Source: Nitrosomonas sp. Is35 (GTDB lineage: Bacteria > Pseudomonadota > Gammaproteobacteria > Burkholderiales > Nitrosomonadaceae). From it: DNA of 58,360 nucleotides. Shown piece by piece: positions 36,174 to 46,400 of this stretch. The notes under the pieces were generated by a model. That model was not told the DNA's origin. It ran no database searches and worked only from the letters and a program-made list of their open reading frames with translations. The stretch is from positions 1-58,360 of the forward strand of contig NZ_JAWJZH010000002.1 in the NCBI RefSeq assembly GCF_033063295.1. The letters run 5' to 3'. Numbering within the stretch: position 1 is the first letter of the stretch; every line of letters begins with the position of its first letter. Made by a program: the position numbers and the translations under genes.

Positions 36174-37100
36174 ATGAATTCATTACGGTTTTCGCGAGTA
36201 TTCAGTGCTTTCAATGCTATGGGTGCGCTTATCTTTACGTTTGCATGGGCCGCTCCTATTCACGCCAATGGTTTGTCTGAAGCCTACTTTACCGAAAAAA
36301 GCCCCCAGCTCACGCCACAGGAACGTGCAGCCATCGGTCTGGCCAAAAAATGGCAAGCGGCCAATCCGACCGGCGTCAAACCGGTAGCAGGGCCGGATGG
36401 CTCGATCCGATTCTTGTTTGGTTCTCAGCAACCGAGCATCGTCTGTGCGGTATTGCAGGTCTGCGATATCGAATTGCAGGCCGGTGAGCAGGTCAATTCG
36501 ATTCATCTGGGCGACCAGGCCCGTTGGCTGGTTGAACCGGCTGTGACAGGGCAGGGGATATCTGAGGTTCAACACCTCATTGTAAAACCGCTCGATGTGG
36601 GGTTAGAGACTTCGCTGGTGGTCACGACCAACCGGCGCACCTATCACCTGCGGCTTCGATCTCATCGGCGCGATTTTATGCCCCGCGTGGGTTTTACCTA
36701 TCCTGAAGATGCACTCGCTAAATGGGATGCGATGAAATCGCGTGAGAGTCATGCACTCGATATCAAACGCTCACGCACGATGCCAGAAACTGGAGAATAT
36801 CTCGGCAATCTGGATTTTGCGTATTCGGTAGATGGTAGTGCGGCCTGGAAGCCGGTTCGAGTCTATAACGATGGGCAGAAAACGATCATCCAGATGCCAA
36901 GCATCATGGCGCAGACGGAAGCACCGACGCTGTTGTTACTGAACAGGGAAGGGGGGTTGTTTCGTGATGATGAAACGGTCATGGTTAATTATCGTTTGCA
37001 AGGAGATCGCTATATTGTGGATGCGGTATTTGATCGTGCCATTTTGATTGCCGGAGTAGGGGGCAATCAAAGCCGTGTGATGATCTCACGGGGGAATTGA
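36174..37100 (+). CDS. trbG: TrbG, VirB9-type channel protein
   Basis: A 308-residue periplasmic protein with a signal peptide ending near AAPIHANG. The VirB9/CagX domain shows DGSIRFLFGSQQPSIVCAV, YHLRLRSHRRDFMPRVGF and a C-terminal beta domain. It interacts with the TrbH lipoprotein and the TrbI channel in the outer-membrane complex. It is complete, and its stop overlaps the trbH start. Confidence 0.93.
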   Translation: MNSLRFSRVFSAFNAMGALIFTFAWAAPIHANGLSEAYFTEKSPQLTPQERAAIGLAKKWQAANPTGVKPVAGPDGSIRFLFGSQQPSIVCAVLQVCDIELQAGEQVNSIHLGDQARWLVEPAVTGQGISEVQHLIVKPLDVGLETSLVVTTNRRTYHLRLRSHRRDFMPRVGFTYPEDALAKWDAMKSRESHALDIKRSRTMPETGEYLGNLDFAYSVDGSAAWKPVRVYNDGQKTIIQMPSIMAQTEAPTLLLLNREGGLFRDDETVMVNYRLQGDRYIVDAVFDRAILIAGVGGNQSRVMISRGN

Positions 37101-37582
37101 TGATGGTACAAAAAATTAATCAATCTCACCGTTTATTGGCTCTTTTACTGGTGTCGATGTTACTGAATGGCTGTGCAACGACGCAATATGGCAATTTCAT
37201 TCAGAATCCCTCCCAAGACGCGAACCAGATCATGGCTACTGATGCCGCAACTCAGATTGTTCGGCTATATCCAGCTGCCACGACACAATTCTCGATAGGC
37301 CATGTAGTTAATGACACTTTTGGTCAGACGCTGATTGAAAAGCTCCGCATAGCCGGGTTTGCGGTGCAGGAAGCGGCTGAACCATCTATTGAGCAATCCT
37401 TGTTTGCTGTGCCTCAACCGCGAGAAGAACAAAAAGCAGGTATCCGGTTGAGTTATATCGTTGATCAGTCAGATAATTTGTACCATGCCAACCTGTTGAT
37501 TGACGATACGCGCTTATCGCGAGCTTTCATTGCTCGGGCCGACAGTGTTCGTCCTGCAGGTTTGTGGGTTAAGAGAGAGTAG
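37100..37582 (+). CDS. trbH: TrbH, VirB7-like lipoprotein
   Basis: A 160-residue lipoprotein. The signal peptide ends in LLVSMLLNGC, a lipobox with the Cys for lipidation. The mature part (ATTQYGNFIQNPSQDANQIM, then DAATQIVRLYPAATTQFSI) matches the TrbH pattern and length (about 160). ATG 37100 overlaps the trbG stop (TGATG). It is the last complete gene of the channel operon. Confidence 0.85.
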   Translation: MMVQKINQSHRLLALLLVSMLLNGCATTQYGNFIQNPSQDANQIMATDAATQIVRLYPAATTQFSIGHVVNDTFGQTLIEKLRIAGFAVQEAAEPSIEQSLFAVPQPREEQKAGIRLSYIVDQSDNLYHANLLIDDTRLSRAFIARADSVRPAGLWVKRE

Positions 37583-37591
37583 GGGAGGAGG

Positions 37592-37795
37592 ATGTCAACC
37601 CATTCAAAACTCTTCTCGTCGAACTCCTCTCCGCAAAGAGTCGATAAAAATGCCGGCGTGCGGCGCGTCAATAATCTGCCGATCGTGATTTTTGGCGCAA
37701 TCATGCTCATTTTTATGCTGCTCATGATGATCGTGGCCATGAATCGAGCAGCCGAGCGCAATCAGGCTCACACTGACACATCTCAAGAAGGGTGA
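37592..37795 (+). pseudogene. trbI: trbI truncated after 67 codons by the Tn3-family transposon
   Basis: The N-terminus of a VirB10-type protein. RVDKNAGVRRVNNLPIVIFG followed by IMLIFMLLMMIVAMNRAAER is the cytoplasmic tail and single transmembrane segment with which TrbI proteins begin; full TrbI is about 460 residues. The stop TGA (37793-37795) is supplied by the first bases of the transposon end, which starts at 37790. The periplasmic beta-barrel domain, essential for the channel, is missing. It follows trbH by 9 bases with GGGGAGGAGG upstream of the ATG, so it was the next gene of the operon. Confidence 0.85.
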
Positions 37796-37831
37796 GTTTA
37801 AACAAACGACACCAAAGTCCCATAGGATTTT
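37790..37831 (+). repeat. Left terminal inverted repeat of the Tn3-family transposon
   Basis: GGGTGAG followed by 35 bases identical to the inverted right end. It supplies the stop codon of the truncated trbI. Confidence 0.9.
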
Positions 37832-37898
37832 GAGTTATTACAAGGCGTAAACTTCTAATGAGCCAACCTTGTTCCTCCACCTTCTTCTAAAGTCGCTC

Positions 37899-38546
37899 TC
37901 ACGATGGCGTGCGGGCTTTGGTTATCTTCAACCCATTCTTTTTGAGCCAATTGTGAAAGTTTGCTTCTGTTGTGTGGTAACGCTGCGCGATGAACCGCTG
38001 CGTTGAGCCGTTCGCTAACAGACCCTCGATTTCCGGCCGAAAAATATCCAGCTTGCTTTTGCCTGGCCCTTTGGGTCGACCCAGCGTGATGCCCTGTTCC
38101 TTTTTAAAGCGCAAAGCTTCCTTGGTTCGTTGAGAAATCAAATCCCGCTCAATTTCTGCCGCCATCGAGAATGCCAGAGCAATGATCTTGCTCTGGATAC
38201 TATGGCCCAGTTGCCAGCTTCCCTTCACCGAATAGACACAGATACCCTTGCGCGTAGCGAGCGCCAGAATCTCCATACATTCGAGCATACTACGGCCCAG
38301 TCTCGAAAGTTCGGCCACAATAATGGCATCACCACTCTGCAATTCTTCTAACACCTGTGCGATTTGACGTTCTCGCCAGGGCTTTCGTCCGGAGGCAATC
38401 TCTTCAACAAAATTCACCTTGCCCAGATCGCGATGGTTGGCAAAGTTCAGGATATCCGCCTTGTTCTTCTCAAGATCCTGGTCGAGCGTCGACACCCGCA
38501 GATAAGCGACCGTTTTGCGAGTGGCTGTAGTCACTTTAGTCGACAT
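37899..38546 (-). CDS. tnpR: TnpR serine resolvase
   Basis: A 215-residue resolvase. AYLRVSTLDQDLEKN carries the nucleophilic serine, and SGRKPWRERQIAQVLEELQ and ELSRLGRSMLE carry the conserved arginines. The C-terminal helix-turn-helix includes STQRFIAQRYHTTEANFHNWL. It resolves cointegrates at res between tnpR and tnpA and may repress both. It is divergent from tnpA and complete, about 30 residues longer than Tn3 TnpR. Confidence 0.92.
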   Translation of the reverse strand: MSTKVTTATRKTVAYLRVSTLDQDLEKNKADILNFANHRDLGKVNFVEEIASGRKPWRERQIAQVLEELQSGDAIIVAELSRLGRSMLECMEILALATRKGICVYSVKGSWQLGHSIQSKIIALAFSMAAEIERDLISQRTKEALRFKKEQGITLGRPKGPGKSKLDIFRPEIEGLLANGSTQRFIAQRYHTTEANFHNWLKKNGLKITKARTPS

Positions 38547-38701
38547 AATTACGTTATTCGATAAATACCTGAAATTCCAGATTATAAGATAAACATATCG
38601 ATAGGAATATCAAGTATTTTTGTCTAATTTTTCTTATCGTATAAATGATCGTTTAAAGTATAAAGAATTTCTGTACATTTTTCATCTAGTGAGTTCGCCC
38701 C
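38547..38701. other. Res site region between tnpR and tnpA
   Basis: A 155-base AT-rich spacer between the divergent genes, with several CGATA/TATCG half-sites: TTATTCGATAA at 38554-38564, ATATCGATA at 38595-38603 and TTATCG near 38634. This is the place and look of a three-subsite res with overlapping promoters. Subsite limits cannot be fixed by eye. Confidence 0.6.
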
Positions 38702-41700
38702 ATGGCAAGAATGAAAATTTTCAACACCCCGGAGGAGGAAGCATTCGAATCTCCACCGGTGTTCAACAGCTCTGAGCGAAAACGGTTTTTCTCCTTGCCT
38801 TTGTTGCTCGAAGATTCAATGGTGAACTTGCGGACGCCTATTAATAAAGTCTGTTTTCTAGTGGTGGCAGGCTACTTCAAGGCACGGCGCAAATTCTTTG
38901 CCCGGCAGTTCCACCACACGGATATTGAGTATGTCGCCCGTCAAATAGGCATCAATCCATCTGAGGTTTGCATTGAGTCTTATAGTAAGGAAACCTATGC
39001 CCGCCATCAGCGAGCGATCCTGAGCTACTTCGGCTATAGCCCGTTCGACGAAGCAGCGAAGACCATCATTATCAATGAGATTGCCGCTCTGATCCGCGTC
39101 CAGTTCCGACCCAAGCTGGTTCTGCTGGAAATCATTCAGGTGCTGACAGTTAAGAAAATTGCGATCCCCAGCTACAATGTGCTGGCCGACCTGATCGTAG
39201 CTGCTCTTAATAGCCACCAACGCACCCTCAGCAAAATCATCGAGGCCTGCCTCACGGAAAATCAACGCACCAATCTCGACACTTTGCTGGAAAAAGAACC
39301 CAGTAACAGCACCGAAGAGGGTTGGCGTTACCGCCTCACCTTGCTGAAGAAGCCCAACCAATCGACCCGGCCAGCGAAAATTAGAGCCAATTTGGCAGAC
39401 CTGGGTACCGTGCAGACACTGTATCTTGACCTCATGCCAGTTGTGCAGCGCCTGGACTTGAGCTACGAAAGCATCCGCTACTACGCCTATTCGGTCATCA
39501 AGGCCCAGATTCCCCAGGTTTCGCGTCGAGCGGACGAAGACCGCTTCCTGCACCTGATTGCCTTCATCGTGTATCAGACCTTCAAGCTGAACGACATTTT
39601 GATTGATATCCTGTTAAGCGCCGTGCAAGCGGCAGTCAATGCCGCAGAGAAAGAACAAAAGGAAGTCTATTTCCGAGAACGCGATCAGCGTAACCAGTCC
39701 TTCACCACGCTGGTTGAGCAGTTTCGGCAGAACGTCCAAGAGACACTATCGGCAATCAGGACTATCGTCGCCGATGCGAAACTGAACGACAGCCAGAAAG
39801 TTGTTTTGATCGACGGCGTGCTGAATGAGAAATCGGCCAAGCCAGCGCAGGTCGAACAGCAAATCGACGAGTTCAAGCAATCTGCGGTAAAGATTCAGCA
39901 GGGCCAAGACTACTTTGCGTTATTGGAAACACGTTCACTAAAATTGCAACATCGCGTTGCCTACATTATCCGCCAGGTGCAGTTTGCGCCGAACTGTAGC
40001 AAACCTGCATTGTGGGCTGCATTATGCCATTATCAGCAACAGGACGGCAATGTTGACAAGAGCGCTCCCGTGGACTTTCTGGCCGAGGATCAGCGCGCGG
40101 CACTGACCGCTACCGATGGCAAATTTCGCGTTTCGTTGTACAAGGCGCTGTTCTTTGTCGAGGTCGCCGAGACCATCAAGTCCGGTGCGTTGAATCTGTT
40201 ACACTCTGAAAAATTCCGCTCTCTCGATGAATACATGATCCAGAAGGCGGATTGGGAAGCCAATCGGGCCGAATATCTGCAACGAGCTCGGCTCGAAGGC
40301 TTTGCCGACTGCAAGGCCACCTTAAAAGCCCTGGAAAAAACGCTTGATGCCCGTTATAAGGAAACCAACCAGAACTTGATAGCAGGCAATAATCCTTGCC
40401 TGACGATACGGGCTGACGGCAGCTTCCATGTCAGCACCCCCAAACAGGAAGAGGTGGAATGCTTGTCTCTTGGAACTTTCTTCCCGGAACGGAAATATAT
40501 TTCCATGCTTGAGATGTTGGCGACAGTGGATCATGCTACAAATTTTCTCGACGAATTTGAGCATTGGCAGATCAAGTATCAACGAGCCCGGCCAGTCAAG
40601 AAGATTCTCTTTGCCGGCATTATCGGTTATGGCTGTGATATTGGCCACAGCAAACTGGCGGAAATTTCCAAGCAAATCGATGATGGCGAGCTGGACAACG
40701 CGGTCAACTGGTACTTCTCGCTACAGAACGTCCAGGGCGCCAATGATCGCATCCTGCGATTGACCAATCGGATGAGCCTGCCGAACATCTACCGTAATCA
40801 GTCCGATGTGCTGCACACCTCCAGCGATGGGCAGAAAATCGAGGTGGCAGTGGATTCCCTGAACGCCAATTACTCTTACAAATATTTAGGCAAAGACAAG
40901 GGCGTTAGTGTGGTGACGTTCATCGACATGCGCGATCTAATGTGGCATTCCACGGTGATCAGCTCCGCTGAACGGGAGGCCGCCTACGTGATCGACGGAT
41001 TGATGCACAACGACGTCATCAAAAGCGACATACATTCGACCGACACACATGGCTACTCAGAAGTCATATTTGCGTCAACCTATCTCCTGGATTTTGAGTT
41101 CGCACCGCGAATCAAGGGCGTTAGTCGGCAGCAACTCTATGCTTTCAAGCACCGAAAACATTACGAGGAACAAGGATACTTGATACTGCCAGACCACTAT
41201 ATTCGAGAAAATTACTTCGAGGATCAATGGGATGATGTTTTGCGCTTTATCGCAACCATCCGATTGAAGGTCACGACCGCCTCACAGCTTTTCAAGCGCC
41301 TAAATTCCTACTCCAAGCAGCACCCGCTGTACCGAGCCTTGAAGGAATTCGGGAAGATCCCAAAGACGCTCTTTATTTTAAAATACTGTGACGATCTTCA
41401 ATTCAGGCAGGCAATCGAAAAACAGCTCAACAAGGTCGAGGGCTCGAACAAATTTTCCAAGGCCGTTTCTTTCGGTCATAACCAGGAGTTCATTCAAAGC
41501 GAAAAAGAAGACCAGGAGATTGCCGAAGCTTGCCGACGACTGATCAAGAACGCTGCTGTATGCTGGAATTACCTCTATCTCTCACAGGAGCTTGCATCAG
41601 AAAAAAACGAGGAACGCAGGGCGGAACTGATCGAAGCGATTCGTAACGGATCGGTCGCCACCTGGAAGCATTTCAACCTGCACGGTGAGTTCGACTTCTC

Positions 41701-41767
41701 GGATGAGCGAATGGTCGATTCGATGGGCTTGGCAGTTCCCAAAAATCCGGACTGGAAATCGGACTAA
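38702..41767 (+). CDS. tnpA: Tn3-family transposase TnpA
   Basis: A 1021-residue DDE transposase, the usual Tn3 size. The N-terminal DUF4158 domain and central helical regions are followed by the catalytic core: the VAVDSLNANYSYKYLG region, HSTDTHGYSE with a catalytic Asp, and a downstream helical region with the Glu. It binds the 42-bp terminal repeats and makes cointegrates. The frame is intact. Its stop lies about 50 bases before the right inverted repeat. Confidence 0.95.
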   Translation: MARMKIFNTPEEEAFESPPVFNSSERKRFFSLPLLLEDSMVNLRTPINKVCFLVVAGYFKARRKFFARQFHHTDIEYVARQIGINPSEVCIESYSKETYARHQRAILSYFGYSPFDEAAKTIIINEIAALIRVQFRPKLVLLEIIQVLTVKKIAIPSYNVLADLIVAALNSHQRTLSKIIEACLTENQRTNLDTLLEKEPSNSTEEGWRYRLTLLKKPNQSTRPAKIRANLADLGTVQTLYLDLMPVVQRLDLSYESIRYYAYSVIKAQIPQVSRRADEDRFLHLIAFIVYQTFKLNDILIDILLSAVQAAVNAAEKEQKEVYFRERDQRNQSFTTLVEQFRQNVQETLSAIRTIVADAKLNDSQKVVLIDGVLNEKSAKPAQVEQQIDEFKQSAVKIQQGQDYFALLETRSLKLQHRVAYIIRQVQFAPNCSKPALWAALCHYQQQDGNVDKSAPVDFLAEDQRAALTATDGKFRVSLYKALFFVEVAETIKSGALNLLHSEKFRSLDEYMIQKADWEANRAEYLQRARLEGFADCKATLKALEKTLDARYKETNQNLIAGNNPCLTIRADGSFHVSTPKQEEVECLSLGTFFPERKYISMLEMLATVDHATNFLDEFEHWQIKYQRARPVKKILFAGIIGYGCDIGHSKLAEISKQIDDGELDNAVNWYFSLQNVQGANDRILRLTNRMSLPNIYRNQSDVLHTSSDGQKIEVAVDSLNANYSYKYLGKDKGVSVVTFIDMRDLMWHSTVISSAEREAAYVIDGLMHNDVIKSDIHSTDTHGYSEVIFASTYLLDFEFAPRIKGVSRQQLYAFKHRKHYEEQGYLILPDHYIRENYFEDQWDDVLRFIATIRLKVTTASQLFKRLNSYSKQHPLYRALKEFGKIPKTLFILKYCDDLQFRQAIEKQLNKVEGSNKFSKAVSFGHNQEFIQSEKEDQEIAEACRRLIKNAAVCWNYLYLSQELASEKNEERRAELIEAIRNGSVATWKHFNLHGEFDFSDERMVDSMGLAVPKNPDWKSD

Positions 41768-41818
41768 AATTGGGAAGCTCTGATTTGGTTCAAAGCCACG
41801 TCAGCTGTGGTGTTGAAA

Positions 41819-41860
41819 AAAATCCTATGGGACTTTGGTGTCGTTTGTTTAAATGCACCC
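41819..41860 (-). repeat. Right terminal inverted repeat of the Tn3-family transposon
   Basis: 35 bases identical to the inverted left end, followed by TGCACCC. The ATG used by cusB (41827) lies within it. Confidence 0.9.
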
Positions 41861-43419
41861 GTATTACACTGGCAGTCGCGATTTTTGCGGGTTTCTGGTG
41901 GGGTTATACACAATCCCAGACGAAAACCGCGGCTATTTCTCACCAAACAAACAACTTTGATAAAAAGATTCTTTATTATCGTAATCCGATGGGACTGCCC
42001 GATACTTCTCCCATTCCCAAGAAAGATCCAATGGGGATGGATTATTTGCCTGTTTATGAAGGCGAAGAATCCCAAACTGATAAATCCTTAATCAGGATTA
42101 GTACAGAAAAAATTCAAAAATTAGGGGTGCGAGCTGAAGCGGCATCAATGCGCCAGCTTATCCGTACCGTCAGGGCTGTTGCAACGATACAAGCAGATGA
42201 ACAAAAGTTACATACTCAAGTTACTAAATTTGAAGGATGGATTCAACGTCTTTACATCAATACGACTGGCCAAGCGGTTAAGAAAGGCGATATGTTGATG
42301 GATGTTTATAGTCCTGAATTAATTACGGCTCAACAGGAGTATCTTATTGCTGAGAAAGGGTTGCAAGCAGTTGCAAACAGCGATACAGATACCAAGGCTG
42401 CTATGCAAAGATTGGCTAAAAGTGCTTTACAGCGTTTGCGTAATTGGGATATCTCTGAAATTGAATTACAGCATTTACAGCGCGGTGGTGTTACCAAAGA
42501 GTATGTCACATTAAGATCTTTAGCCAATGGCGTAGTTTTGGAAAAACCTTCCATTGAAGGAAAACGCTTTGCACCTGGAGAAGTGCTTTTTCAAATCGCA
42601 GATCTTTCTCGAGTATGGGTGCTGGCAGATGTTTTTGAGCAAGATTTAGGTCTGATTCATCCTGGACAAAAGGCAACCATTAGAGTCGACGCCTATCCAG
42701 AAAAAATATTTACTGGAAAAGTTGCTTTTATTTACCCTAAAGTAACGCCTGAGACTCGTACGGCAATCGTACGTATTATCCTTCATAACCCAGATGGCTT
42801 ACTCAAACCCGATATGTATGCAAACGTAGAGTTTGCTTCATTTCATAATGATAATAAAGTATTAACCATTCCCGATTCGGCAGTACTTGATACAGGCGCG
42901 CGTCGGATGGTGTTGGTTGATCTAGGGGAAGGCCGATATGAACCGCGTACGGTGAAGTTGGGTATGCATGCGGATGGTTTTACTGAAGTACTAGGTGGGA
43001 TTCAAGCCGGTGAATTTGTGGTGGTTAAGGCTAATTTTCTAATTGATGCCGAAAGTAATATGAAAGCGGCGATAAGCAATTTTAGTCATGCTTCACATAA
43101 TTTCAAAACAGACGAGCTAATGCCCGTCAGTTCAAGTAAGCCTACAACAAGTACAACTACTGTTCATCAAGCGGATGGAATCATTAAAGAAATAGCCTCC
43201 TCGCGAAGTGTTATCAAGCTTGCGCATGGCCCAGTCCCTAGCCTTAATTGGCCGTCCATGACTATGGATTTCAGCTTAAAGAATCCTTCATTGCTGAGTT
43301 CTTTAAAACCTGGACAGAAGGTAATATTTGAATTTATTGAGGAATCTCCTGGAGCATATGTAATTACTCACATATATCCTGCTGCAGGCCACAATCTCGG
43401 CCCTCTCCAAGAACATTAA
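41827..43419 (+). CDS. cusB: CusB-type periplasmic adaptor with metal-binding and CusF-like domains
   Basis: A 530-residue membrane-fusion protein for Cu(I)/Ag(I) efflux. After a signal anchor (ITLAVAIFAGFWWGY) comes a metal-binding YYRNPMGLPDTSPIPKKDPM domain, then the HlyD-type hairpin and beta-barrel (FEGWIQRLYINTTGQAVKKG; VWVLADVFEQDLG). The last ~75 residues resemble CusF (NWPSMTMDF). The frame opens at TTG 41770 inside the transposon; ATG 41827, in the right inverted repeat, is taken as start. The original N-terminal codons are lost, but the anchor remains. It precedes cusA by one base. Confidence 0.88.
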   Translation: MGLWCRLFKCTRITLAVAIFAGFWWGYTQSQTKTAAISHQTNNFDKKILYYRNPMGLPDTSPIPKKDPMGMDYLPVYEGEESQTDKSLIRISTEKIQKLGVRAEAASMRQLIRTVRAVATIQADEQKLHTQVTKFEGWIQRLYINTTGQAVKKGDMLMDVYSPELITAQQEYLIAEKGLQAVANSDTDTKAAMQRLAKSALQRLRNWDISEIELQHLQRGGVTKEYVTLRSLANGVVLEKPSIEGKRFAPGEVLFQIADLSRVWVLADVFEQDLGLIHPGQKATIRVDAYPEKIFTGKVAFIYPKVTPETRTAIVRIILHNPDGLLKPDMYANVEFASFHNDNKVLTIPDSAVLDTGARRMVLVDLGEGRYEPRTVKLGMHADGFTEVLGGIQAGEFVVVKANFLIDAESNMKAAISNFSHASHNFKTDELMPVSSSKPTTSTTTVHQADGIIKEIASSRSVIKLAHGPVPSLNWPSMTMDFSLKNPSLLSSLKPGQKVIFEFIEESPGAYVITHIYPAAGHNLGPLQEH

Positions 43420-43420
43420 C

Positions 43421-46400
43421 ATGGTTAAGCAAATTATCGAATGGTCAGTACGGCATGTTTTTTTGGTATTACTGGCTACTTTCTCAATCATTGCCTGGGG
43501 AGTATATGCTGTTTCAAAAACTCCAGTAGATGCAATTCCTGACCTATCCGATGTACAAGTCATCGTCTATACCGAATACCCGGGACAGGCTCCTCAAGTA
43601 GTCGAAGATCAAGTGACTTACCCGCTGACTACAGCGATGCTGAGTGTGCCTAAATCCAAGGTGGTGCGCGGGTTGTCTGCATTTGGGGTATCGTTTGTCT
43701 ATGTCATTTTTGAAGATGGAACGGATATTTACTGGGCTCGCTCACGGGTATTGGAATACCTAAGCTTTGCAGCTAATAAATTACCGGAAAGTGTCAGACC
43801 CTCACTCGGCCCGGACGCAAGCGGGTTAGGATGGGTTTATCAGTATATTGTTACCGCTAAAGACCGCACATTGGATGAATTACGCAGTCTCCAGGATTGG
43901 TTTTTACGTTTTCAATTGGTCGCAGTAGATGGAGTATCCGAAGTAGCTAGTGTAGGTGGATTTCAGAAAACCTATCAGATCACGGTAGAGCCAAGGCGTT
44001 TGCAAACATATGGCATCTCCCTCAGAACAGTAATCAATGTGGTCGCTCAAAGTAATCGCGATGTTGGCGGGCGAGTGATCGAGCTCACCGAAACCGAGTA
44101 CATGGTGCGCGGTAAAGGCTATTTGCGCGGGATCAGCGACCTGGAAAATCTAGTTGTAAAAGCCCATGAAGGTATGCCAGTGTTGCTACGCGATGTAGCT
44201 CGCATAGAACTGGCACCGGATGAGCGGCGAGGTATTACCGAATTTAATGGCGAAGGTGAAGCTGTTTCCGGCATTGCTGTAGCGCGTTATGGAGAAAATG
44301 CGTTAGAGGTCATCCACAATGTTGAAGCAAAAATCGACGAACTCAAACCTGGTTTACCGGGGGGAGTCGAAATTCAGTCGGTTTACAATCGCTCTGAATT
44401 AATTGAACGAGCCATCGCAACGCTTAATGAAGTATTGATTGAACAGGTCGTTATCGTGGCGTTGATATGCGTGGCATTTCTTATGCATGTCCGCAGTACA
44501 TTGATTGCGATCATTATGTTGCCAATTGGCGTAATCATCGCATTCATTGTTATGTTTCATTTGGGGATCAATTCCAACATTATGAGCTTGGCAGGCATAG
44601 CACTGGCTATTGCTGAAATGACCGACGCAGCCATTGTAATGATCGAAAATGCTCACAAGCATCTTTCGAGGCTCGAGCCCCAGGCTCCTGCTTCTGAGCG
44701 CAGGAATGCAATTATCAAAGCATGTCAAGAAGTTGGTCCTACCCTATTTTTCAGTTTGCTGATTATCACTGTGTCATTTTTACCGATATTTGCACTTGAA
44801 GCCCAGGAAGGGCGTATGTTTCAACCGCTCGCTTTTACCAAAACCTTTGCTATGGCGGGCGGGGCTCTACTTTCCATTACTTTGGTTCCAGCGCTGATGT
44901 TGTTATTGCTCCGAGGTCGTATTCCGCGTGAACAGGATAATCCATTGGGAAAGCTGCTGATCCGCTTGTATGAACCGGTCATCCCCTGGATTATTAAATG
45001 GAAGAAAAGCATTCTTGTTATCGCCATTGCAGTATTGGGAGTGACTATTTATCCAGCTCTAAAACTAGGTACTGAGTTCATGCCGCCGCTAAATGAAGGC
45101 ACATTGCTTTATATGCCCGTGACACTCCCGGGTGTCTCTATTACAAAAGCAGCAGAATTGTTGCAAACGCAGAACAAGATTATCAAAAATTTTCCTGAAG
45201 TTGCGTCAGTATTTGGTAAGGCGGGACGTGCAAATACCGCTACCGATCCGGCACCTTTGGAAATGACAGAAACAATTATTAACTTAAAACCTGAAAGTGA
45301 ATGGCGGCCTAATATATCGCTTGAAAAACTCGTTGCAGAATTAGATCAGGCATTACAAATTCCTGGGGTAGCCAATGCCTGGACTATGCCTATCAAAAAT
45401 AGAACGGATATGTTGGCGACCGGTATTCGTACGCCGATTGGTATCAAAGTCTTCGGCAATGATCTCGGTGAAATAGAAAAGTTAGGCAGAGAGATTGAGG
45501 CGGCTATAAAAACTGTACCCGGCACTACGAGCGCATTTGCAGAGCGGACCACGGGCGGTTATTACCTCGATATAGAACCAGATCGTATGGCGCTTGCACG
45601 TTATGGATTAGCAGTAGGTGATCTGCTCGAAGTCATTACAGTAGCGCTTGGGGGTGAAACGATTACCACAACGGTGGAAGGGCGCGAGCGCTATGGCGTG
45701 ACTGTGCGTTACCCACGTGAACTTAGAAGTGACCCCCAAGCTATTGCTACACAAGTGCTGGTTCCATCCATGAATGGAATCATGATCCCGTTGGGTCAAT
45801 TGGCTAAAATCAAGTTGATCCAAGGTCCACCCAGTATTCGTACAGAGAACGCATTGCTTGCTGCCTATATCTTTGTTGATATTCGAGGTAGAGATATCGG
45901 CAGTTATATTGCTGATGCGCAAAAAGCTGTGCTTGAACAAGTAGAATTTCCATCAGGATATTACGCAACCTGGAGCGGCCAATTTGAATACATGGAACGC
46001 GCAACAGAGAAGTTGAAAGTGGTGATTCCTATTACCCTTCTCCTTGTATTCATTCTAATCTATTTAAATTTCAACCGACTGACCGAAACTATGATCGTTA
46101 TGCTATCAGTTCCCTTTTCTCTGGTCGGCGGTATCTGGCTGATGTTTTGGCTCGACTATAATATAAGTATCGCGGTGGCAGTAGGTTTCATCGGTTTGGT
46201 CGGCATTGCGGCTGAGTCCGGTATGGTGATGCTGGAGTTTCTCGATCAGGCTCTGACGGAGATGCGCGAGAAGCGTCAAGCCGCAGGTGAGGAAATCACC
46301 ATTGAAGACCTTTACTTTGCAGTGACTGAAGGCGCTGTTACTCGGATACGTTCTGTCATGATGACTATTGCCGGAAGTATTCTAGGTCTGCTGCCCGTTA

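Larger units (their letters stand above)
37790..41860 (+). mobile_element. Tn3-family transposon (tnpR-res-tnpA), without passenger genes
   Basis: A 4071-bp element. Inverted ends begin GGGTG, then differ at two bases, then match exactly over 35 bases (37797-37831 and 41819-41853). Divergent tnpR and tnpA flank a res-like spacer. No 5-bp target duplication is seen: AAGAA stands outside the left end and GTATT outside the right. The flanks therefore were probably joined by a later deletion or recombination. Confidence 0.9.

Noticed and set aside
37785..41865. 5-bp target duplication of the Tn3-family transposon
   Set aside because: The flanks AAGAA and GTATT differ, and shifting the ends by a base or two does not produce a match.
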